Source: Pantoea eucrina | Lineage (GTDB): Bacteria > Pseudomonadota > Gammaproteobacteria > Enterobacterales > Enterobacteriaceae | NCBI RefSeq assembly: GCF_002095385.1 | Contig: NZ_MIPP01000001.1 | Location: 62,001 to 126,000, forward strand | DNA length: 64,000 nt | Reading direction: 5' to 3' | In this document: positions 20,635 through 30,067 of the stretch, piece after piece | Layout: each line of letters opens with the position of its first letter | How positions within the stretch are numbered: the stretch's first letter is position 1 | Position numbers and translations under genes: made by a program | The notes under the pieces: generated by a model | Told to the model about the DNA's origin: nothing | Seen by the model: only the letters and a program-made list of their open reading frames with translations | The model's database searches: none

Positions 20635-22533
20635 ATGACTGATATTCAAACCACTTTTGCTGATCTGGGCCTGAACGCCGACATCCTCGAATCTCTGAAC
20701 GGTATGGGCTACGTTAAGCCTTCCCCAATCCAGGCTGAGTGTATTCCTCACCTGCTGGCGGGCCGCGATGTTCTGGGTATGGCGCAGACCGGTAGTGGTA
20801 AAACCGCGGCGTTCTCACTGCCGCTGTTAAACAACGTTGATCCTTCTGTCCGCGCACCACAGATTCTGGTGCTGGCACCGACCCGCGAACTGGCGGTGCA
20901 GGTGGCTGAAGCGATGACAGAATTCTCTAAACATATGCGTAACGTCAACGTCGTGGCCCTGTATGGCGGCCAGCGTTATGACGTACAGCTGCGCGCCCTG
21001 CGTCAGGGACCACAGATCGTTGTGGGTACCCCGGGCCGCCTGCTGGACCACCTGAAGCGTGGTACTCTGGACCTCTCTAACCTGCGTGGTCTGGTTCTGG
21101 ACGAAGCTGATGAAATGCTGCGTATGGGCTTCATCGAAGACGTTGAAACCATCATGGCGCAGATCCCGGAAGGTCATCAGACCGCACTGTTCTCTGCAAC
21201 TATGCCAGAAGCGATTCGTCGTATTACCAAACGCTTCATGAAAGATCCACAGGAAGTGCGTATCCAGTCAAGCGTAACCACGCGTCCGGATATTTCACAG
21301 TCTTACTGGACCGCTTACGGCCGTAAAACTGAAGCGCTGGTGCGTTTCCTGGAAGCAGAAGACTTTGATGCAGCCATCATTTTCGTGCGTACCAAAAACG
21401 CAACGCTGGAAGTGGCTGAAGCCTTAGAGCGCAGTGGCTACAACAGTGCCGCGCTGAACGGCGACATGAACCAGGCACTGCGTGAGCAGACGCTGGAGCG
21501 CCTGAAAGATGGCCGTCTTGATATCCTGATTGCAACCGACGTTGCGGCGCGCGGTCTGGACGTTGAGCGTATCAGCCTGGTTGTTAACTACGATATCCCG
21601 ATGGATGCGGAGTCTTATGTTCACCGTATCGGCCGTACCGGTCGTGCGGGCCGAGCTGGCCGTGCGCTGCTGTTCGTTGAGAACCGCGAGCGTCGTCTGC
21701 TGCGTAACATTGAACGCACCATGAAGCTGACTATTCCGGAAGTAGAACTGCCAAACGCAGAGCTGCTGGGTGAGCGTCGTCTGGCCAAATTTGCAGCAAA
21801 AGTACAGCAGCAGCTGGAAAGCAGCGATCTGGATCAGTATCGCGCGCTGCTGAGCAAAATGCAGCCGGAAGAAGAGCTGGATATCGAAACGCTGGCGGCT
21901 GCCCTGCTGAAAATGGCTCAGGGTGAACGTCCGCTGATCGTACCGGCTGACGCACCACGTCCGCAGCGTCGTGAGTTCCGCGATCGTGATGACCGCGCTG
22001 ACCGTCCGCGTCGTGACCGCGACAGCCGTGGTGAGAGCCGTGATGGCGATCGTCCACGTCGTGAGCGTCGTGACGTTGGCGACATGCAGCTTTACCGCAT
22101 TGAAGTGGGTCGCGATGACGGCGTTGAAGTTCGCCACATTGTGGGCGCTATCGCTAACGAAGGCGATATCAGCAGCCGCTACATTGGTAACATCAAGCTG
22201 TTTGGCACGCACTCCACCATCGAACTGCCAAAAGGCATGCCGGGTGAAGTTCTGCAGCACTTCACGCGCACGCGTATTCTGAACAAGCCGATGAATATGC
22301 AACTGCTGGGTGATGCACAGCCACACGAGCGTACTGAGCGCCGCAGCGGCGGTCGTGATTTCGGTGGTGAGCGTCGCAGCAGCGCACCGCGTGGTGATGC
22401 ACCACGTGGCGAAGGCGCACCGCGTCGCTTCTCCGAGCGTCGTGAAGGTGGCCGCGAAGGCGGACGCTTTAGCCGCGAAGCGGGCCGTGGCCCACGTCGC
22501 GACGAAGGCACCTCACGTCGTCGTGATGCCTGA
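20635..22533 (+). CDS. deaD: ATP-dependent RNA helicase DeaD (CsdA)
   Basis: Cold-shock DEAD-box helicase acting in 50S assembly, mRNA decay and translation at low temperature. The 632-residue protein has AQTGSGKT (motif I) and LDEADEML (DEAD box), plus SAT. The C-terminal helicase domain carries [12 protein letters not shown] and [11 protein letters not shown]. An RNA-binding DbpA-like domain is near 470-545, and an Arg/Gly-rich tail is full of RRDxxRxGE-like repeats. The ATG at 20635 is preferred over the in-frame GTG at 20626. YrbN and a long leader precede it, as in E. coli. The mtr gene that follows deaD in E. coli is missing. Confidence 0.97.
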   Translation: MTDIQTTFADLGLNADILESLNGMGYVKPSPIQAECIPHLLAGRDVLGMAQTGSGKTAAFSLPLLNNVDPSVRAPQILVLAPTRELAVQVAEAMTEFSKHMRNVNVVALYGGQRYDVQLRALRQGPQIVVGTPGRLLDHLKRGTLDLSNLRGLVLDEADEMLRMGFIEDVETIMAQIPEGHQTALFSATMPEAIRRITKRFMKDPQEVRIQSSVTTRPDISQSYWTAYGRKTEALVRFLEAEDFDAAIIFVRTKNATLEVAEALERSGYNSAALNGDMNQALREQTLERLKDGRLDILIATDVAARGLDVERISLVVNYDIPMDAESYVHRIGRTGRAGRAGRALLFVENRERRLLRNIERTMKLTIPEVELPNAELLGERRLAKFAAKVQQQLESSDLDQYRALLSKMQPEEELDIETLAAALLKMAQGERPLIVPADAPRPQRREFRDRDDRADRPRRDRDSRGESRDGDRPRRERRDVGDMQLYRIEVGRDDGVEVRHIVGAIANEGDISSRYIGNIKLFGTHSTIELPKGMPGEVLQHFTRTRILNKPMNMQLLGDAQPHERTERRSGGRDFGGERRSSAPRGDAPRGEGAPRRFSERREGGREGGRFSREAGRGPRRDEGTSRRRDA

Positions 22534-22552
22534 TAGCTAAAAGTTAAGCAAT

Positions 22553-22584
22553 AAAAAGGGACGCCATGCGGCGTCCCTTTTTTT
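22553..22584. terminator. Bidirectional terminator between deaD and yhbW
   Basis: AAAAAGGGACGCC, loop, GGCGTCCCTTTTTTT, with A and T runs on both sides, between two converging genes. Confidence 0.9.
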
Positions 22585-22603
22585 ATCTCTTTTACTCAAC
22601 CTG

Positions 22604-23614
22604 CTACAGCGTGCCGGCAGCTTCCATCGCCAGCGCAAATGAGCGCAGCCGCGCTTTGGGATCGAAGATCTGACCGTTGACCATGATCTCATCCGCCTGC
22701 GTTTCGCGCTGCAACGCTGCCAGACCGTGACGCACCTTTTCGCTATCGCCCACAATCGACATGCTCAGCGCCTGCTGCACGCCATACTGCTCTGACGGCG
22801 ACCAGAGGCTATCCATATTTTCCACCGGCGCAGGCAACGGGCCCGGCTTGCCGCGGCGCAGGTTGATAAACTGCTGCTGCATGGAGGTAAACAGGAAGCG
22901 CGCGTCGCGCTCACTCTCTGCCGCCACAATATTCACACAGACCATAGCGTATGGCTTAGCCAGGCGCGCCGAAGGCTGGAACTTCTCACGGTACAGATGC
23001 AGCGCCTGCAGCAGCAGATCCGGGGCGAAGTGCGAGGCAAAGGCAAACGGCAGCCCAAGCTTCGCCGCCAGCTGAGCGCTGTAAAGGCTTGAGCCGAGCA
23101 GCCACACCGGAATTTTCAGGCCGAGGCCCGGCACTGGCTGTACCGGATGATGCTCGCCTTCTTCAGCATCAAACCAGCGCAGCAGCTCAGCGACATCTTC
23201 CGGGAAGCTGTCGGCCTGGGCGCTGGAGAGATGACGGCGCAGCGCCATCATCGTGCGCTGATCGGAACCCGGTGCACGGCCCAGCCCGAGATCGATGCGA
23301 CCAGGGTAGAGCGACTCCAGGGTACCGAACTGCTCGGCAATCACCAGCGGCGCATGGTTAGGCAGCATAATCCCGCCGGATCCAAGCCGCAGGGTTTCGG
23401 TATTTGCCGCGAGATACCCGATCAGCACCGAGGTCGCCGCGCTGGCAATACCGGTCATGTTGTGATGCTCAGCGAGCCAGTAGCGGTGGAAACCCAGCGC
23501 TTCCGCCTGACGCGCCAGCGCCAGTGAATGGTGAAAGGCGTCGCGCGCAGACGCGCCTTGCGGAATAGGAGCCAGATCCAGCACGGACAGGCGAACAGGT
23601 TTTTTCTCAGACAT
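22604..23614 (-). CDS. yhbW: Luciferase-like monooxygenase family protein YhbW
   Basis: Flavin-dependent, bacterial-luciferase-fold protein of 336 residues; the substrate is unknown. The family blocks [35 protein letters not shown] and [12 protein letters not shown] are present and it matches E. coli YhbW throughout. The ATG at 23614 gives [16 protein letters not shown]; the frame opens 48 bases earlier. In E. coli yhbW lies next to ubiV and ubiU. Here those two genes are absent, and the 338 bases upstream hold no convincing frame. Confidence 0.93.
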   Translation of the reverse strand: MSEKKPVRLSVLDLAPIPQGASARDAFHHSLALARQAEALGFHRYWLAEHHNMTGIASAATSVLIGYLAANTETLRLGSGGIMLPNHAPLVIAEQFGTLESLYPGRIDLGLGRAPGSDQRTMMALRRHLSSAQADSFPEDVAELLRWFDAEEGEHHPVQPVPGLGLKIPVWLLGSSLYSAQLAAKLGLPFAFASHFAPDLLLQALHLYREKFQPSARLAKPYAMVCVNIVAAESERDARFLFTSMQQQFINLRRGKPGPLPAPVENMDSLWSPSEQYGVQQALSMSIVGDSEKVRHGLAALQRETQADEIMVNGQIFDPKARLRSFALAMEAAGTL

Positions 23615-23952
23615 GAGTACTCCAGCAAATGATGGCGCAGGCGTTGAACAGCCTGCTGCCATAAGTATTACGCAACATTACCCATATTAAAACTGCTATT
23701 AAGGGCAGGGATGTAGCCGGATTGTGCCTTTATTAACCATTTTTCCGGAAGGTATACCCCTGCCGCTGCACTATTTTCCTGACGCGTAATAGCAGGCTTG
23801 TTGATCTCAGCAGGGAGGACTGCGCGACAGAGATGGCATAATTGATAATCTGTTATAAATACGCAGAGCCATACCGTTCGTAACCGTACGCCGCCGGTTA
23901 GGGGAAAAAGCCTGCTGAATAGGCGTATATTGCGGGCAAAGCGAGTGCGGAG

Positions 23953-24242
23953 ATGGAAAAAACTCTTTTGCAACAACTCTTAAACGCGCAATTTCGTCAT
24001 GTTTTCGCTGAAGGTGAGTTAGACTTTCTGCAAGGGCGCGGCCTGGGCGATCGGATTGCTGCGAGTCAGTTTTGCCGCATCGCCACGCTGCAGGAGGCGT
24101 CTGACCGTTTCACGCGATGCCGAAACAGATGCCGGGTTTCGCGGCGAAGCCAACGACTTGCTGCTGGTAGCTGCTCGGGCTAAGGCAGAAGGGAACAGAA
24201 GGCGCAGGCTTATGCGTCACGCACGGGGATGCCATGTTAATT
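23953..24242 (+). pseudogene. ubiT: Decayed ubiT (yhbT), SCP2-family ubiquinone accessory factor
   Basis: UbiT works with UbiU and UbiV in oxygen-independent ubiquinone synthesis. Only pieces remain here. The frame from 23953 reads LLQQLLNAQF then GELDFLQGRGL, matching the start of the E. coli SCP2 domain. The match then moves to the frame at 24090-24185, which reads LTVSRDAETDAGF and then EANDLLLVAARAK, equivalent to the E. coli segment ending in DLLMIAAR. A third frame shows a weak match before 24234. About 290 bases remain, against about 525 for a full gene, so there are both frameshifts and deletions, including the C-terminal third. The end runs directly into yhbS. Confidence 0.82.
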
Positions 24243-24740
24243 CGTACTGAGATTGGCGTTGATGCTGCCGGCATCGACAGCCTGTTAAAACGCAGTTTTG
24301 CGACCCCAGCTGAAGCTGAACGGGTACAGCAGCTGCGCGAAGATGGATTGCTCACGCTGGGCGTGGTGGCAACCGATGATGAAGGTCAGGTGCTGGGCTA
24401 TGCTGCTTTCAGTCCGGTAACGCTGCAGGGTGAAGATCGTAACTGGGTGGCGCTGGCTCCACTGGCCGTTGACAGTTCGGTACGCGGGCAGGGCCTGGCA
24501 AAGCAGCTGGTTTATGAGGGGCTCGATTCCCTGAATGAATTCAGCTACAGCGCGGTCGTGGTGCTGGGCGATCCCGCATTTTACCAGCCGCTGGGCTTTG
24601 AGCCGGCGGCCCATCATGGGCTGCACTGCCGCTGGCCTGACAGCGAGGCGACATTCCAGATTTACAAGCTGGCAGACGATGCGTTCAGCGGCGCAGAAGG
24701 GTTAGTGGTATTTGCTGCGCCTTTTAACCACGCTGAGTAA
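24234..24740 (+). CDS. yhbS: GNAT-family N-acetyltransferase YhbS
   Basis: Acetyltransferase-fold protein of 168 residues. The acetyl-CoA loop is seen in [19 protein letters not shown] (about 82-100, with R-G-Q-G-L-A). It is followed by [18 protein letters not shown], as in E. coli YhbS. The substrate is not known from the sequence. ATG at 24234 gives [11 protein letters not shown]. Its 3' end overlaps the convergent yhbQ by 17 bases. Confidence 0.92.
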   Translation: MLIRTEIGVDAAGIDSLLKRSFATPAEAERVQQLREDGLLTLGVVATDDEGQVLGYAAFSPVTLQGEDRNWVALAPLAVDSSVRGQGLAKQLVYEGLDSLNEFSYSAVVVLGDPAFYQPLGFEPAAHHGLHCRWPDSEATFQIYKLADDAFSGAEGLVVFAAPFNHAE

Positions 24741-25011
24741 ACCAGGTGGTCAGACACGCCGGCTGTTGCGCTATCAGCAGCAGTTTGTGGGTACGGGCGA
24801 GTTGTTTGACCTGATACTCCAGGCGTGAAGCCGCAGCGCGGTCACCGGCAGGGCAGTGAAACATCAGAGTAAGCGGCCCTTTGCCGCGCAGCGAGCGGGC
24901 GCCGCGTCCCTGCTGATGCTGCAGCAGCCGGCGCGCCACATCGGTGGTAATTCCGGTATAGATCATCCCGGCAGCGGTTTGCAGCATATAAAGCTGCCAG
25001 TTCTGTTCCAT
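24724..25011 (-). CDS. yhbQ: GIY-YIG nuclease superfamily protein YhbQ
   Basis: A 95-residue single-domain GIY-YIG protein. The hallmark residues appear as [21 protein letters not shown] at about 8-28 (Y, then IYTGIT, then R), with a downstream Glu in [10 protein letters not shown]. coli YhbQ has reported DNA-cleaving activity. Convergent and overlapping with yhbS; divergent from yhbP. Confidence 0.93.
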   Translation of the reverse strand: MEQNWQLYMLQTAAGMIYTGITTDVARRLLQHQQGRGARSLRGKGPLTLMFHCPAGDRAAASRLEYQVKQLARTHKLLLIAQQPACLTTWFTQRG

Positions 25012-25085
25012 TTCTCAGACCTCAAAACAAAGCACCAGCAGTGTAACGTGCCGCCGCGTTCACGGCTATGTGCAGGGAGCGACCT

Positions 25086-25508
25086 TTGTCCGATCTGTCT
25101 CATTTACTGCGCTACCTGAAGAAACAGCATGTGCTTTCGCTTTGCGCCAGTGCACCGGAAGAGCTGTGGTGCGCTAATTGCTACTATTTGTTTGATGAAG
25201 CACAGATGGCATTCTGGCTGATGAGCGACACCGCCACGCGTCACGGTGCCATGATGCTGCATAACCCGCAGGTCGCAGGCACCATTAATGGCCAGCCGAA
25301 AAGTGTTCAGCTGCTTAAAGGCGTCCAGTATCGCGGACATATCCGGCTAAGCGAGGATGCGCAGGCGTTAAGCGCCTATCAGCGCCGTTTTCCGGTCGCA
25401 AAAAAAGTCACCGCGCCTCTCTGGCAGCTCACGATAGATGAGCTGAAGATGACGGATAACACACTGGGTTTTGGCAAGAAAATCAGCTGGCAGCGTATCG
25501 CATCATAA
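25086..25508 (+). CDS. yhbP: YhbP family protein (flavin-binding split-barrel-like fold)
   Basis: Protein of 140 residues matching E. coli YhbP: ELWCANCYYLFDEAQMAFWL, TRHGAMM, VAGTINGQPK and the tail KMTDNTLGFGKKISWQ. It belongs to the pyridoxamine-phosphate-oxidase-like split-barrel group; no function is established. TTG at 25086 is taken as the start because AGGGAG lies seven bases upstream. An in-frame ATG at 25068 has no good ribosome-binding site. A palindromic repeat cluster follows. Confidence 0.85.
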   Translation: MSDLSHLLRYLKKQHVLSLCASAPEELWCANCYYLFDEAQMAFWLMSDTATRHGAMMLHNPQVAGTINGQPKSVQLLKGVQYRGHIRLSEDAQALSAYQRRFPVAKKVTAPLWQLTIDELKMTDNTLGFGKKISWQRIAS

Positions 25509-25513
25509 ATACA

Positions 25514-25710
25514 CCAGGGGCGCATGAATGCACCCCCTACAGATCGTGCAATCACAGGGGCGGCATTCATGCCGCCCTGGGGCGGGTATATCGCAAAAAC
25601 CAGGGGCGCATAAATACACCAGGGGCGCATGAATGCGCCCCCTACAGGTCGTATAATTGTAGGGGCGGCATTCATGCCGCCCTGGGTCAGATATATCATG
25701 CCGCCCTGGA
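25514..25710. repeat. REP/REPIN-like palindrome cluster A (yhbP/yhbO)
   Basis: About six copies, some partial, of a 26-27 base imperfect palindrome. One end is GTAG or its complement CTAC; the other is CCTGG/CCAGG. Complete copies lie at 25514-25540, 25619-25645 and 25659-25685, with a degenerate-head copy at 25555-25580 and fragments near 25600 and 25698. Stems are GGCGGC/GCCGCC or GGGCGC/GCGCCC around a CATNNATG core. The cluster sits between two convergent genes and is not coding. Confidence 0.9.
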
Positions 25711-25730
25711 TACTACGGGCGGCCGGGATA

Positions 25731-26252
25731 TTATGATGCGCTCAGGATGCGCAGCGATTCGCGGTTAAATGCCGGCAGATCTTCCGGGGTGCGACTGGTG
25801 ACCAGCTTGTCATCATCCACGACCACTTCTTTGTCGTAAAAATCGGCACCCGCGTTACGCAAATCGATCGCAATCGCTTTCACACAGGTCATCTTGCGGC
25901 CGCGCACGCCGTTGGCGCTGATCAGCAGCTGTGGACCGTGACAAATAGCGAAAATCGGTTTGCCGCTGGCAACAAAATCTTTGGTGAACTGCACAAAACG
26001 ATCGTCACCGCGCAGGGCGTCAGGGGAGTGACCGCCCGGCAGCAGCAGCGCATCAAACTCCGCTGCACTGACGTGATCGATATCTTTATCGATCTTCACT
26101 TCCGCTTTGCCCTGTTTACCTTTAACCGTTTTTCCTGCCTGCATCTCAATGGTGACCACGTCATGGCCCGCCTGGGTGTAAGCATCCGCTGGTGAGGTAA
26201 ATTCAGAATCCTCAAAATCATCGGTGATCAGAACCGCTATTTTCTTGCCCAT
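25731..26252 (-). CDS. yhbO: DJ-1/PfpI family protein YhbO
   Basis: PfpI-type protein of 173 residues; E. coli YhbO is a stress protein reported to repair glyoxal-glycated molecules. It has the nucleophile elbow AICHGPQLLI with Cys near 104 followed by His, and an upstream acidic residue in DDFEDSEFTSP. Length equals the family. The neighbouring gene in E. coli differs; here nrdG follows in the same direction after about 65 bases. Confidence 0.93.
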   Translation of the reverse strand: MGKKIAVLITDDFEDSEFTSPADAYTQAGHDVVTIEMQAGKTVKGKQGKAEVKIDKDIDHVSAAEFDALLLPGGHSPDALRGDDRFVQFTKDFVASGKPIFAICHGPQLLISANGVRGRKMTCVKAIAIDLRNAGADFYDKEVVVDDDKLVTSRTPEDLPAFNRESLRILSAS

Positions 26253-26318
26253 CTTCTCTTCTCCATGTGGTTAACGAACCCAGGGTTCGTTGCATGAGTG
26301 ACCTGACAAGTCTGGACG

Positions 26319-26846
26319 CTAATCACTGAAACGCAAGCCGGACGGCGTAATGTCTTCTGCAGGCGGCGTCAGCGGCAGCAGACGCAACCACCAGATTGTC
26401 TGGTTCCGGCTGCCCCGCCACTGCAGCTTTGCATCCTTTTCAGCCTCAACAAACCGGCCATCAACCAGTACATCAATAGCGTCGAGTATTACCCGCTGGG
26501 CGGCAGAAAGTTCAGCCAGCTCATAGCCGGTCCAGAGCCAGATATCTTTACCGGGGCAGTCGCGGCGTACGCGGCGCACCAGCCGGCGAATATGCGGCAC
26601 ATTGTGCGGATGCAGCGGATCGCCCCCGCTGAGCGACAGGCCCTGACGCGGCACGCGGGTATCGTTGAGATCGGCAATCAGCTGCTCTTCCATCTGCAGC
26701 GTAAAGGGTGTGCCCGCATCGAGACGCCAGGTGCGCGGGTTATAGCAGCCCCGGCACCGATGCTCGCAGCCCGCGACAAACAGCGTGCAGCGCGTGCCCG
26801 GCCCGTTCACCACGTCAATGTCATAATAGCCATGAATACGCATCAT
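26319..26846 (-). CDS. nrdG: Anaerobic ribonucleotide reductase activating protein NrdG
   Basis: Radical-SAM activase that uses S-adenosylmethionine and a [4Fe-4S] cluster to install the glycyl radical on NrdD. The cluster motif CEHRCRGC (CxxxCxxC) is near 27-34, and SLSGGDPLHP is the SAM-binding glycine motif. The product has 175 residues against 154 in E. coli. The extra residues form a C-terminal tail after WRGSRNQ (LLPLTPPAEDITPSG). Its start overlaps the nrdD stop (ATGA), so expression is coupled. A second Met one codon later could also be the start. Confidence 0.95.
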   Translation of the reverse strand: MMRIHGYYDIDVVNGPGTRCTLFVAGCEHRCRGCYNPRTWRLDAGTPFTLQMEEQLIADLNDTRVPRQGLSLSGGDPLHPHNVPHIRRLVRRVRRDCPGKDIWLWTGYELAELSAAQRVILDAIDVLVDGRFVEAEKDAKLQWRGSRNQTIWWLRLLPLTPPAEDITPSGLRFSD

Positions 26847-28981
26847 TTCGGCAGCCCGCTACTCATGTGCTTCACGCGTCGCTGCACCTCCTGCTGTTTA
26901 CCGGCATTGAAGGGGCGGGCGTCCGGGCTGCCAAGATAGCCGCAGACGCGGCGCGTGACGGAGACCCGGGCGGGGTCGCGATTGCCGCAGGCGGGACAGG
27001 TAAAGCCTTTGCTGGTGCAGCTGAACTCGCCGCTGAAGCCGCAGGCGTAGCACTCATCGATCGGCGTATTGGTGCCGTAGTAGGGCACGCGGTGATAGCT
27101 GTAGTCCCAGACATCTTCCAGCGCTTTCAGGTTGTGCTGCAGGCTGGGATATTCGCCGTAACAGATAAAGCCGCCGCTGCTGATGGCCGGATAGGGCGCT
27201 TCAAAATCAATTTTGTCGTACGGATTCACCTTCTTCTCTACATCGAGGTGGAAGCTGTTGGTGTAGTAGCCTTTATCGGTCACGCCCGGAACCACACCAA
27301 ATTCCGCTGCATCGAGGCGACAGAAGCGATCGCACAGGTTTTCGCTCGGCGTACTGTAGAGGCTAAAGCCGTAGCCGCTCTCCGCTTTCCACGCGCTGGC
27401 CGCTGCGCGCAGGCGGGAAACAATCGCCACGCCTTTTGCCTGCATCGCGGGCGAATCGTAAGGGTGCTGCGCATTACTGCTCAGCGCATTCAGCGTCTCA
27501 TGCAGACCAATAAAGCCAAGCGAAACCGACGCGCGTCCGTTGCGGAACAGAACGCCAATCTCTTCATCCGCCTGCAGCCGTATGCCGCACGCTCCCTCCA
27601 TGTAAAGAATCGGCGCCACGCGCGCTTTGGTGCGTTCAAGACGCGCGATACGCGTCATCAGGGCCTGCTTTGTCAGCGCCAGCCGCTTATCGAGCAGTTG
27701 CCAGAAGCGATCGTCATCTCCCTGCGCCTCCAGCGCAATGCGCGGCAGATTGATCGTCACCACGCCGAGGTTGCAGCGCCCGTCATGAACCGGCTCTCCC
27801 TGCACGTCATAGCGGTCGAGAAAGCTGCGGCAGCCCATCGGCGTTTTAAATGAGCCGGTCACCGCCACAACCTGGTCATAATTGAGGATGTCGGGATACA
27901 TGCGTTTAGCGGCGCAGCGCAGCGCCAGCTGTTTGATATCGTAATTAATGTCGCCCGGTCGACGGTTAATTCCTTCGCGGATGGCAAAAACCAGCTTGGG
28001 AAATACCGCCGTTTTATGGTTTTTACCCAGCCCGGCGATGCGGTTGTGCAGAATCGCCCGCTGGATCATGCGTGCTGCTTCGCAGGTGCCAAGCCCGAAG
28101 CCAAAGGTCACAAACGGGGTCTGGCCGTTGGCGGTGTGCAGCGTATTGACTTCATATTCCAGCGACTGAAACGCGTCAAAGCACTCTTTTTCAGTGCGTT
28201 CCCGGGCATACTCCTCCGCACGGGCGATCTGCCACGCCGCTGCGACCTGCCGATGCTTCGCCATGCTTAATTCCACAAACGGTGCCAGCACTTCATCAAT
28301 CCGGTTAAGCGTGGTGCCGCCATAAATATGGCTGGCGACCTGCGCGATGATCTGCGCGGTGACGGCGGTAGCGGTGGCGATCGATTTCGGCGGCTCGATC
28401 TCCGCATTGCCCATTTTGAAGCCCCGGGTCAGCATGCCGCGCAGGTCGACCAGCATACAGTTAAACATCGGGAAAAAGGGGGCGTAATCGAGGTCGTGAT
28501 AGTGGATCTCGCCGCGATCGTGCGCCTCTGCCACCGCGCGCGGCAGCAGATGCCGCTGCGCATAATGTTTTGCCACGATGCCCGCCAGCAGGTCGCGCTG
28601 GGTCGGGATGACATTACTGTCTTTGTTCGCATTCTCATGCAGCAGCGCGGTGTCAGTCTGCTCCACCAGCCCCCTTATGGCGTGATGCAGCCGGCTGCGC
28701 TGCTCGCGCGCCCGGTCCCGGTCGTGGCGATACTCAATCCACGCGCGCGCCACCGCCGGTTTACCGGCATGCATCAGCGCCTCTTCAGCCGCCAGCTGGA
28801 TCTCATGGATATCGACTTCCGCGCGCGCGGCCAGCTGCTGACCAATCTGCTCAGCCAGCGCCCGGCACCAGGCGGAATCGCACTGCGCCACCGCCTCTGC
28901 CGCCGCCGCAATAGCCTGTTCAATACGCTGTATATCAAAGGGGACTCTGCAGCCGTCGCGTTTTATAACCGTCGTCGCCAT
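26843..28981 (-). CDS. nrdD: Anaerobic ribonucleoside-triphosphate reductase NrdD
   Basis: Glycyl-radical enzyme that reduces ribonucleoside triphosphates to deoxyribonucleotides without oxygen. The 712-residue protein has an N-terminal ATP-cone (VIKRDGCRVPF), a long catalytic barrel with SLYSTPSENLCDRFC, and a zinc site formed by CYACG and CPACG. The radical loop RRVCGYLG has Gly681, the same position as in E. coli. It is intact, which implies anaerobic growth or microaerobic dNTP supply. Two NrdR-like boxes lie just upstream. It starts the nrdDG operon; the E. coli tre genes are not present. Confidence 0.97.
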   Translation of the reverse strand: MATTVIKRDGCRVPFDIQRIEQAIAAAAEAVAQCDSAWCRALAEQIGQQLAARAEVDIHEIQLAAEEALMHAGKPAVARAWIEYRHDRDRAREQRSRLHHAIRGLVEQTDTALLHENANKDSNVIPTQRDLLAGIVAKHYAQRHLLPRAVAEAHDRGEIHYHDLDYAPFFPMFNCMLVDLRGMLTRGFKMGNAEIEPPKSIATATAVTAQIIAQVASHIYGGTTLNRIDEVLAPFVELSMAKHRQVAAAWQIARAEEYARERTEKECFDAFQSLEYEVNTLHTANGQTPFVTFGFGLGTCEAARMIQRAILHNRIAGLGKNHKTAVFPKLVFAIREGINRRPGDINYDIKQLALRCAAKRMYPDILNYDQVVAVTGSFKTPMGCRSFLDRYDVQGEPVHDGRCNLGVVTINLPRIALEAQGDDDRFWQLLDKRLALTKQALMTRIARLERTKARVAPILYMEGACGIRLQADEEIGVLFRNGRASVSLGFIGLHETLNALSSNAQHPYDSPAMQAKGVAIVSRLRAAASAWKAESGYGFSLYSTPSENLCDRFCRLDAAEFGVVPGVTDKGYYTNSFHLDVEKKVNPYDKIDFEAPYPAISSGGFICYGEYPSLQHNLKALEDVWDYSYHRVPYYGTNTPIDECYACGFSGEFSCTSKGFTCPACGNRDPARVSVTRRVCGYLGSPDARPFNAGKQQEVQRRVKHMSSGLPK

Positions 28982-28992
28982 TTACCACTCCT

Positions 28993-29039
28993 GAGCTATA
29001 TATAGATATTTCAGGTAGTGTAATGACTATATGTTGTGT
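28993..29039 (-). promoter_or_regulatory. Paired NrdR boxes upstream of nrdD
   Basis: Two sites resemble the NrdR consensus (acaCwAtATaTwGtgt). The core CTATATATAG lies at 28996-29005, a perfect palindrome. On the minus strand ACACAACATATAGTCA at 29024-29039 matches 13 of 16 positions. Their centres are 31 bases apart, three helical turns, as is usual for NrdR pairs. The near site lies 12 bases before the start codon. Confidence 0.72.
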
Positions 29040-29122
29040 TCTGGCGGGATTAGTTGCGTATGGCTTGATATGCCGCAAGGAAGTGGTGAGTGCCCCCTCC
29101 CGGCCGGGAGAGGGGCAGGGGA

Positions 29123-29509
29123 TCAGCGACGTACGGCGATCGCTTCAATCTCAATTTTGACATCTTTAGGCAGGCGGGCGACCTCGACACAGGAGCGTGC
29201 CGGGAAGCTGGCCTGATGCTCAGTAAAAAACGCCTCGTAAGTGGCGTTAACCGTGGCAAAGTCGTTGAGGTCTTTGACAAAGACCGTGGTTTTGACAATG
29301 TCGCCAACCTGCAGACCGGCTGCTTCAACAATCGCTTTGACATTCTCCAGCGACTGGCGCGCCTGGGCTGCCACATCATCGGCGACCGCGCCGGTTGCCG
29401 GATCGACCGGGATCTGTCCGGAGGTGATAATCATGCTGCCGAGATCCACGCCCTGCACATAGGGACCGATAGCGGCGGGAGCCTGTTCCGTACTGATTTC
29501 GCGAGACAT
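29123..29509 (-). CDS. ridA: Reactive enamine/imine deaminase RidA
   Basis: Trimeric Rid-family protein of 128 residues that hydrolyses 2-aminoacrylate and related imines made by PLP enzymes, protecting isoleucine synthesis. Family blocks IGPYVQGVDLGSMIITSGQIP and ARSCVEVARLPKDVKIEIEAI are present; the conserved Arg in FPARSCVEVA binds the substrate carboxylate. It lies about 80 bases downstream of pyrI in the same orientation, the standard pyrBI-ridA order. Confidence 0.96.
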   Translation of the reverse strand: MSREISTEQAPAAIGPYVQGVDLGSMIITSGQIPVDPATGAVADDVAAQARQSLENVKAIVEAAGLQVGDIVKTTVFVKDLNDFATVNATYEAFFTEHQASFPARSCVEVARLPKDVKIEIEAIAVRR

Positions 29510-29589
29510 CGTTTCTCCTCAGAAGTGCGCGGCCAGCGGGGCGCTCGCCGCGTAAGCAAGGGTTCCCATTATAGGGAGCGGTCAGATGA

Positions 29590-30054
29590 TTACCAGTGAC
29601 CCAGCACCACATGGCGGGCAAACGACTTCTCGCAATATTTACACTGCAGGTGGATATCATCTTCACGCTGCTTTACCGCAAAGCTGGAGAAAACCGGCTC
29701 GCTGCGGCTGATACAGTTGCTGTTCGGGCAGGTCAGCACCTGCTCAATGCGCGCCGGCAGCGTTGGGGTAATTTTGGCCACCACCTCATACTCTTCGATA
29801 CGGTTTACCGTAGCGTGCGGCGCATAAAACGCCAGCTGATTGATCTGATCTTCAGTAAGAAAAGTGTTCTCGATTTTGATCAGATCTTTACGTCCCATCT
29901 CGCCGGAAGGAAGGTTAAGGCCGATGGTAATGCGCTGATCGGTTTCCGTCAGGCGGAACAGCGACAGCAACGTAAATCCCGTCTGGGCCGGAATATGATC
30001 GATTACCGTGCCGCGTTTAATCGCTTCTACCTGCAGTTTATTATCCTGGGTCAT
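29590..30054 (-). CDS. pyrI: Aspartate carbamoyltransferase regulatory subunit
   Basis: Regulatory chain of ATCase, 154 residues, binding CTP and ATP in its N-terminal domain ([15 protein letters not shown]) and zinc in its C-terminal domain. The four zinc cysteines are seen as CPNSNC and CKYC. Its presence means that the enzyme here is the allosteric dodecamer. It lies 13 bases after pyrB. Confidence 0.97.
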   Translation of the reverse strand: MTQDNKLQVEAIKRGTVIDHIPAQTGFTLLSLFRLTETDQRITIGLNLPSGEMGRKDLIKIENTFLTEDQINQLAFYAPHATVNRIEEYEVVAKITPTLPARIEQVLTCPNSNCISRSEPVFSSFAVKQREDDIHLQCKYCEKSFARHVVLGHW

Positions 30055-30067
30055 GATCGTCGGCTCC

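Noticed and set aside
21424-22326. 300-residue frame on the minus strand
   Set aside because: Antisense shadow of deaD in a GC-rich repetitive region.
26708-27853. 381-residue frame on the plus strand
   Set aside because: It is the antisense of nrdD, whose product is clearly recognised on the other strand.
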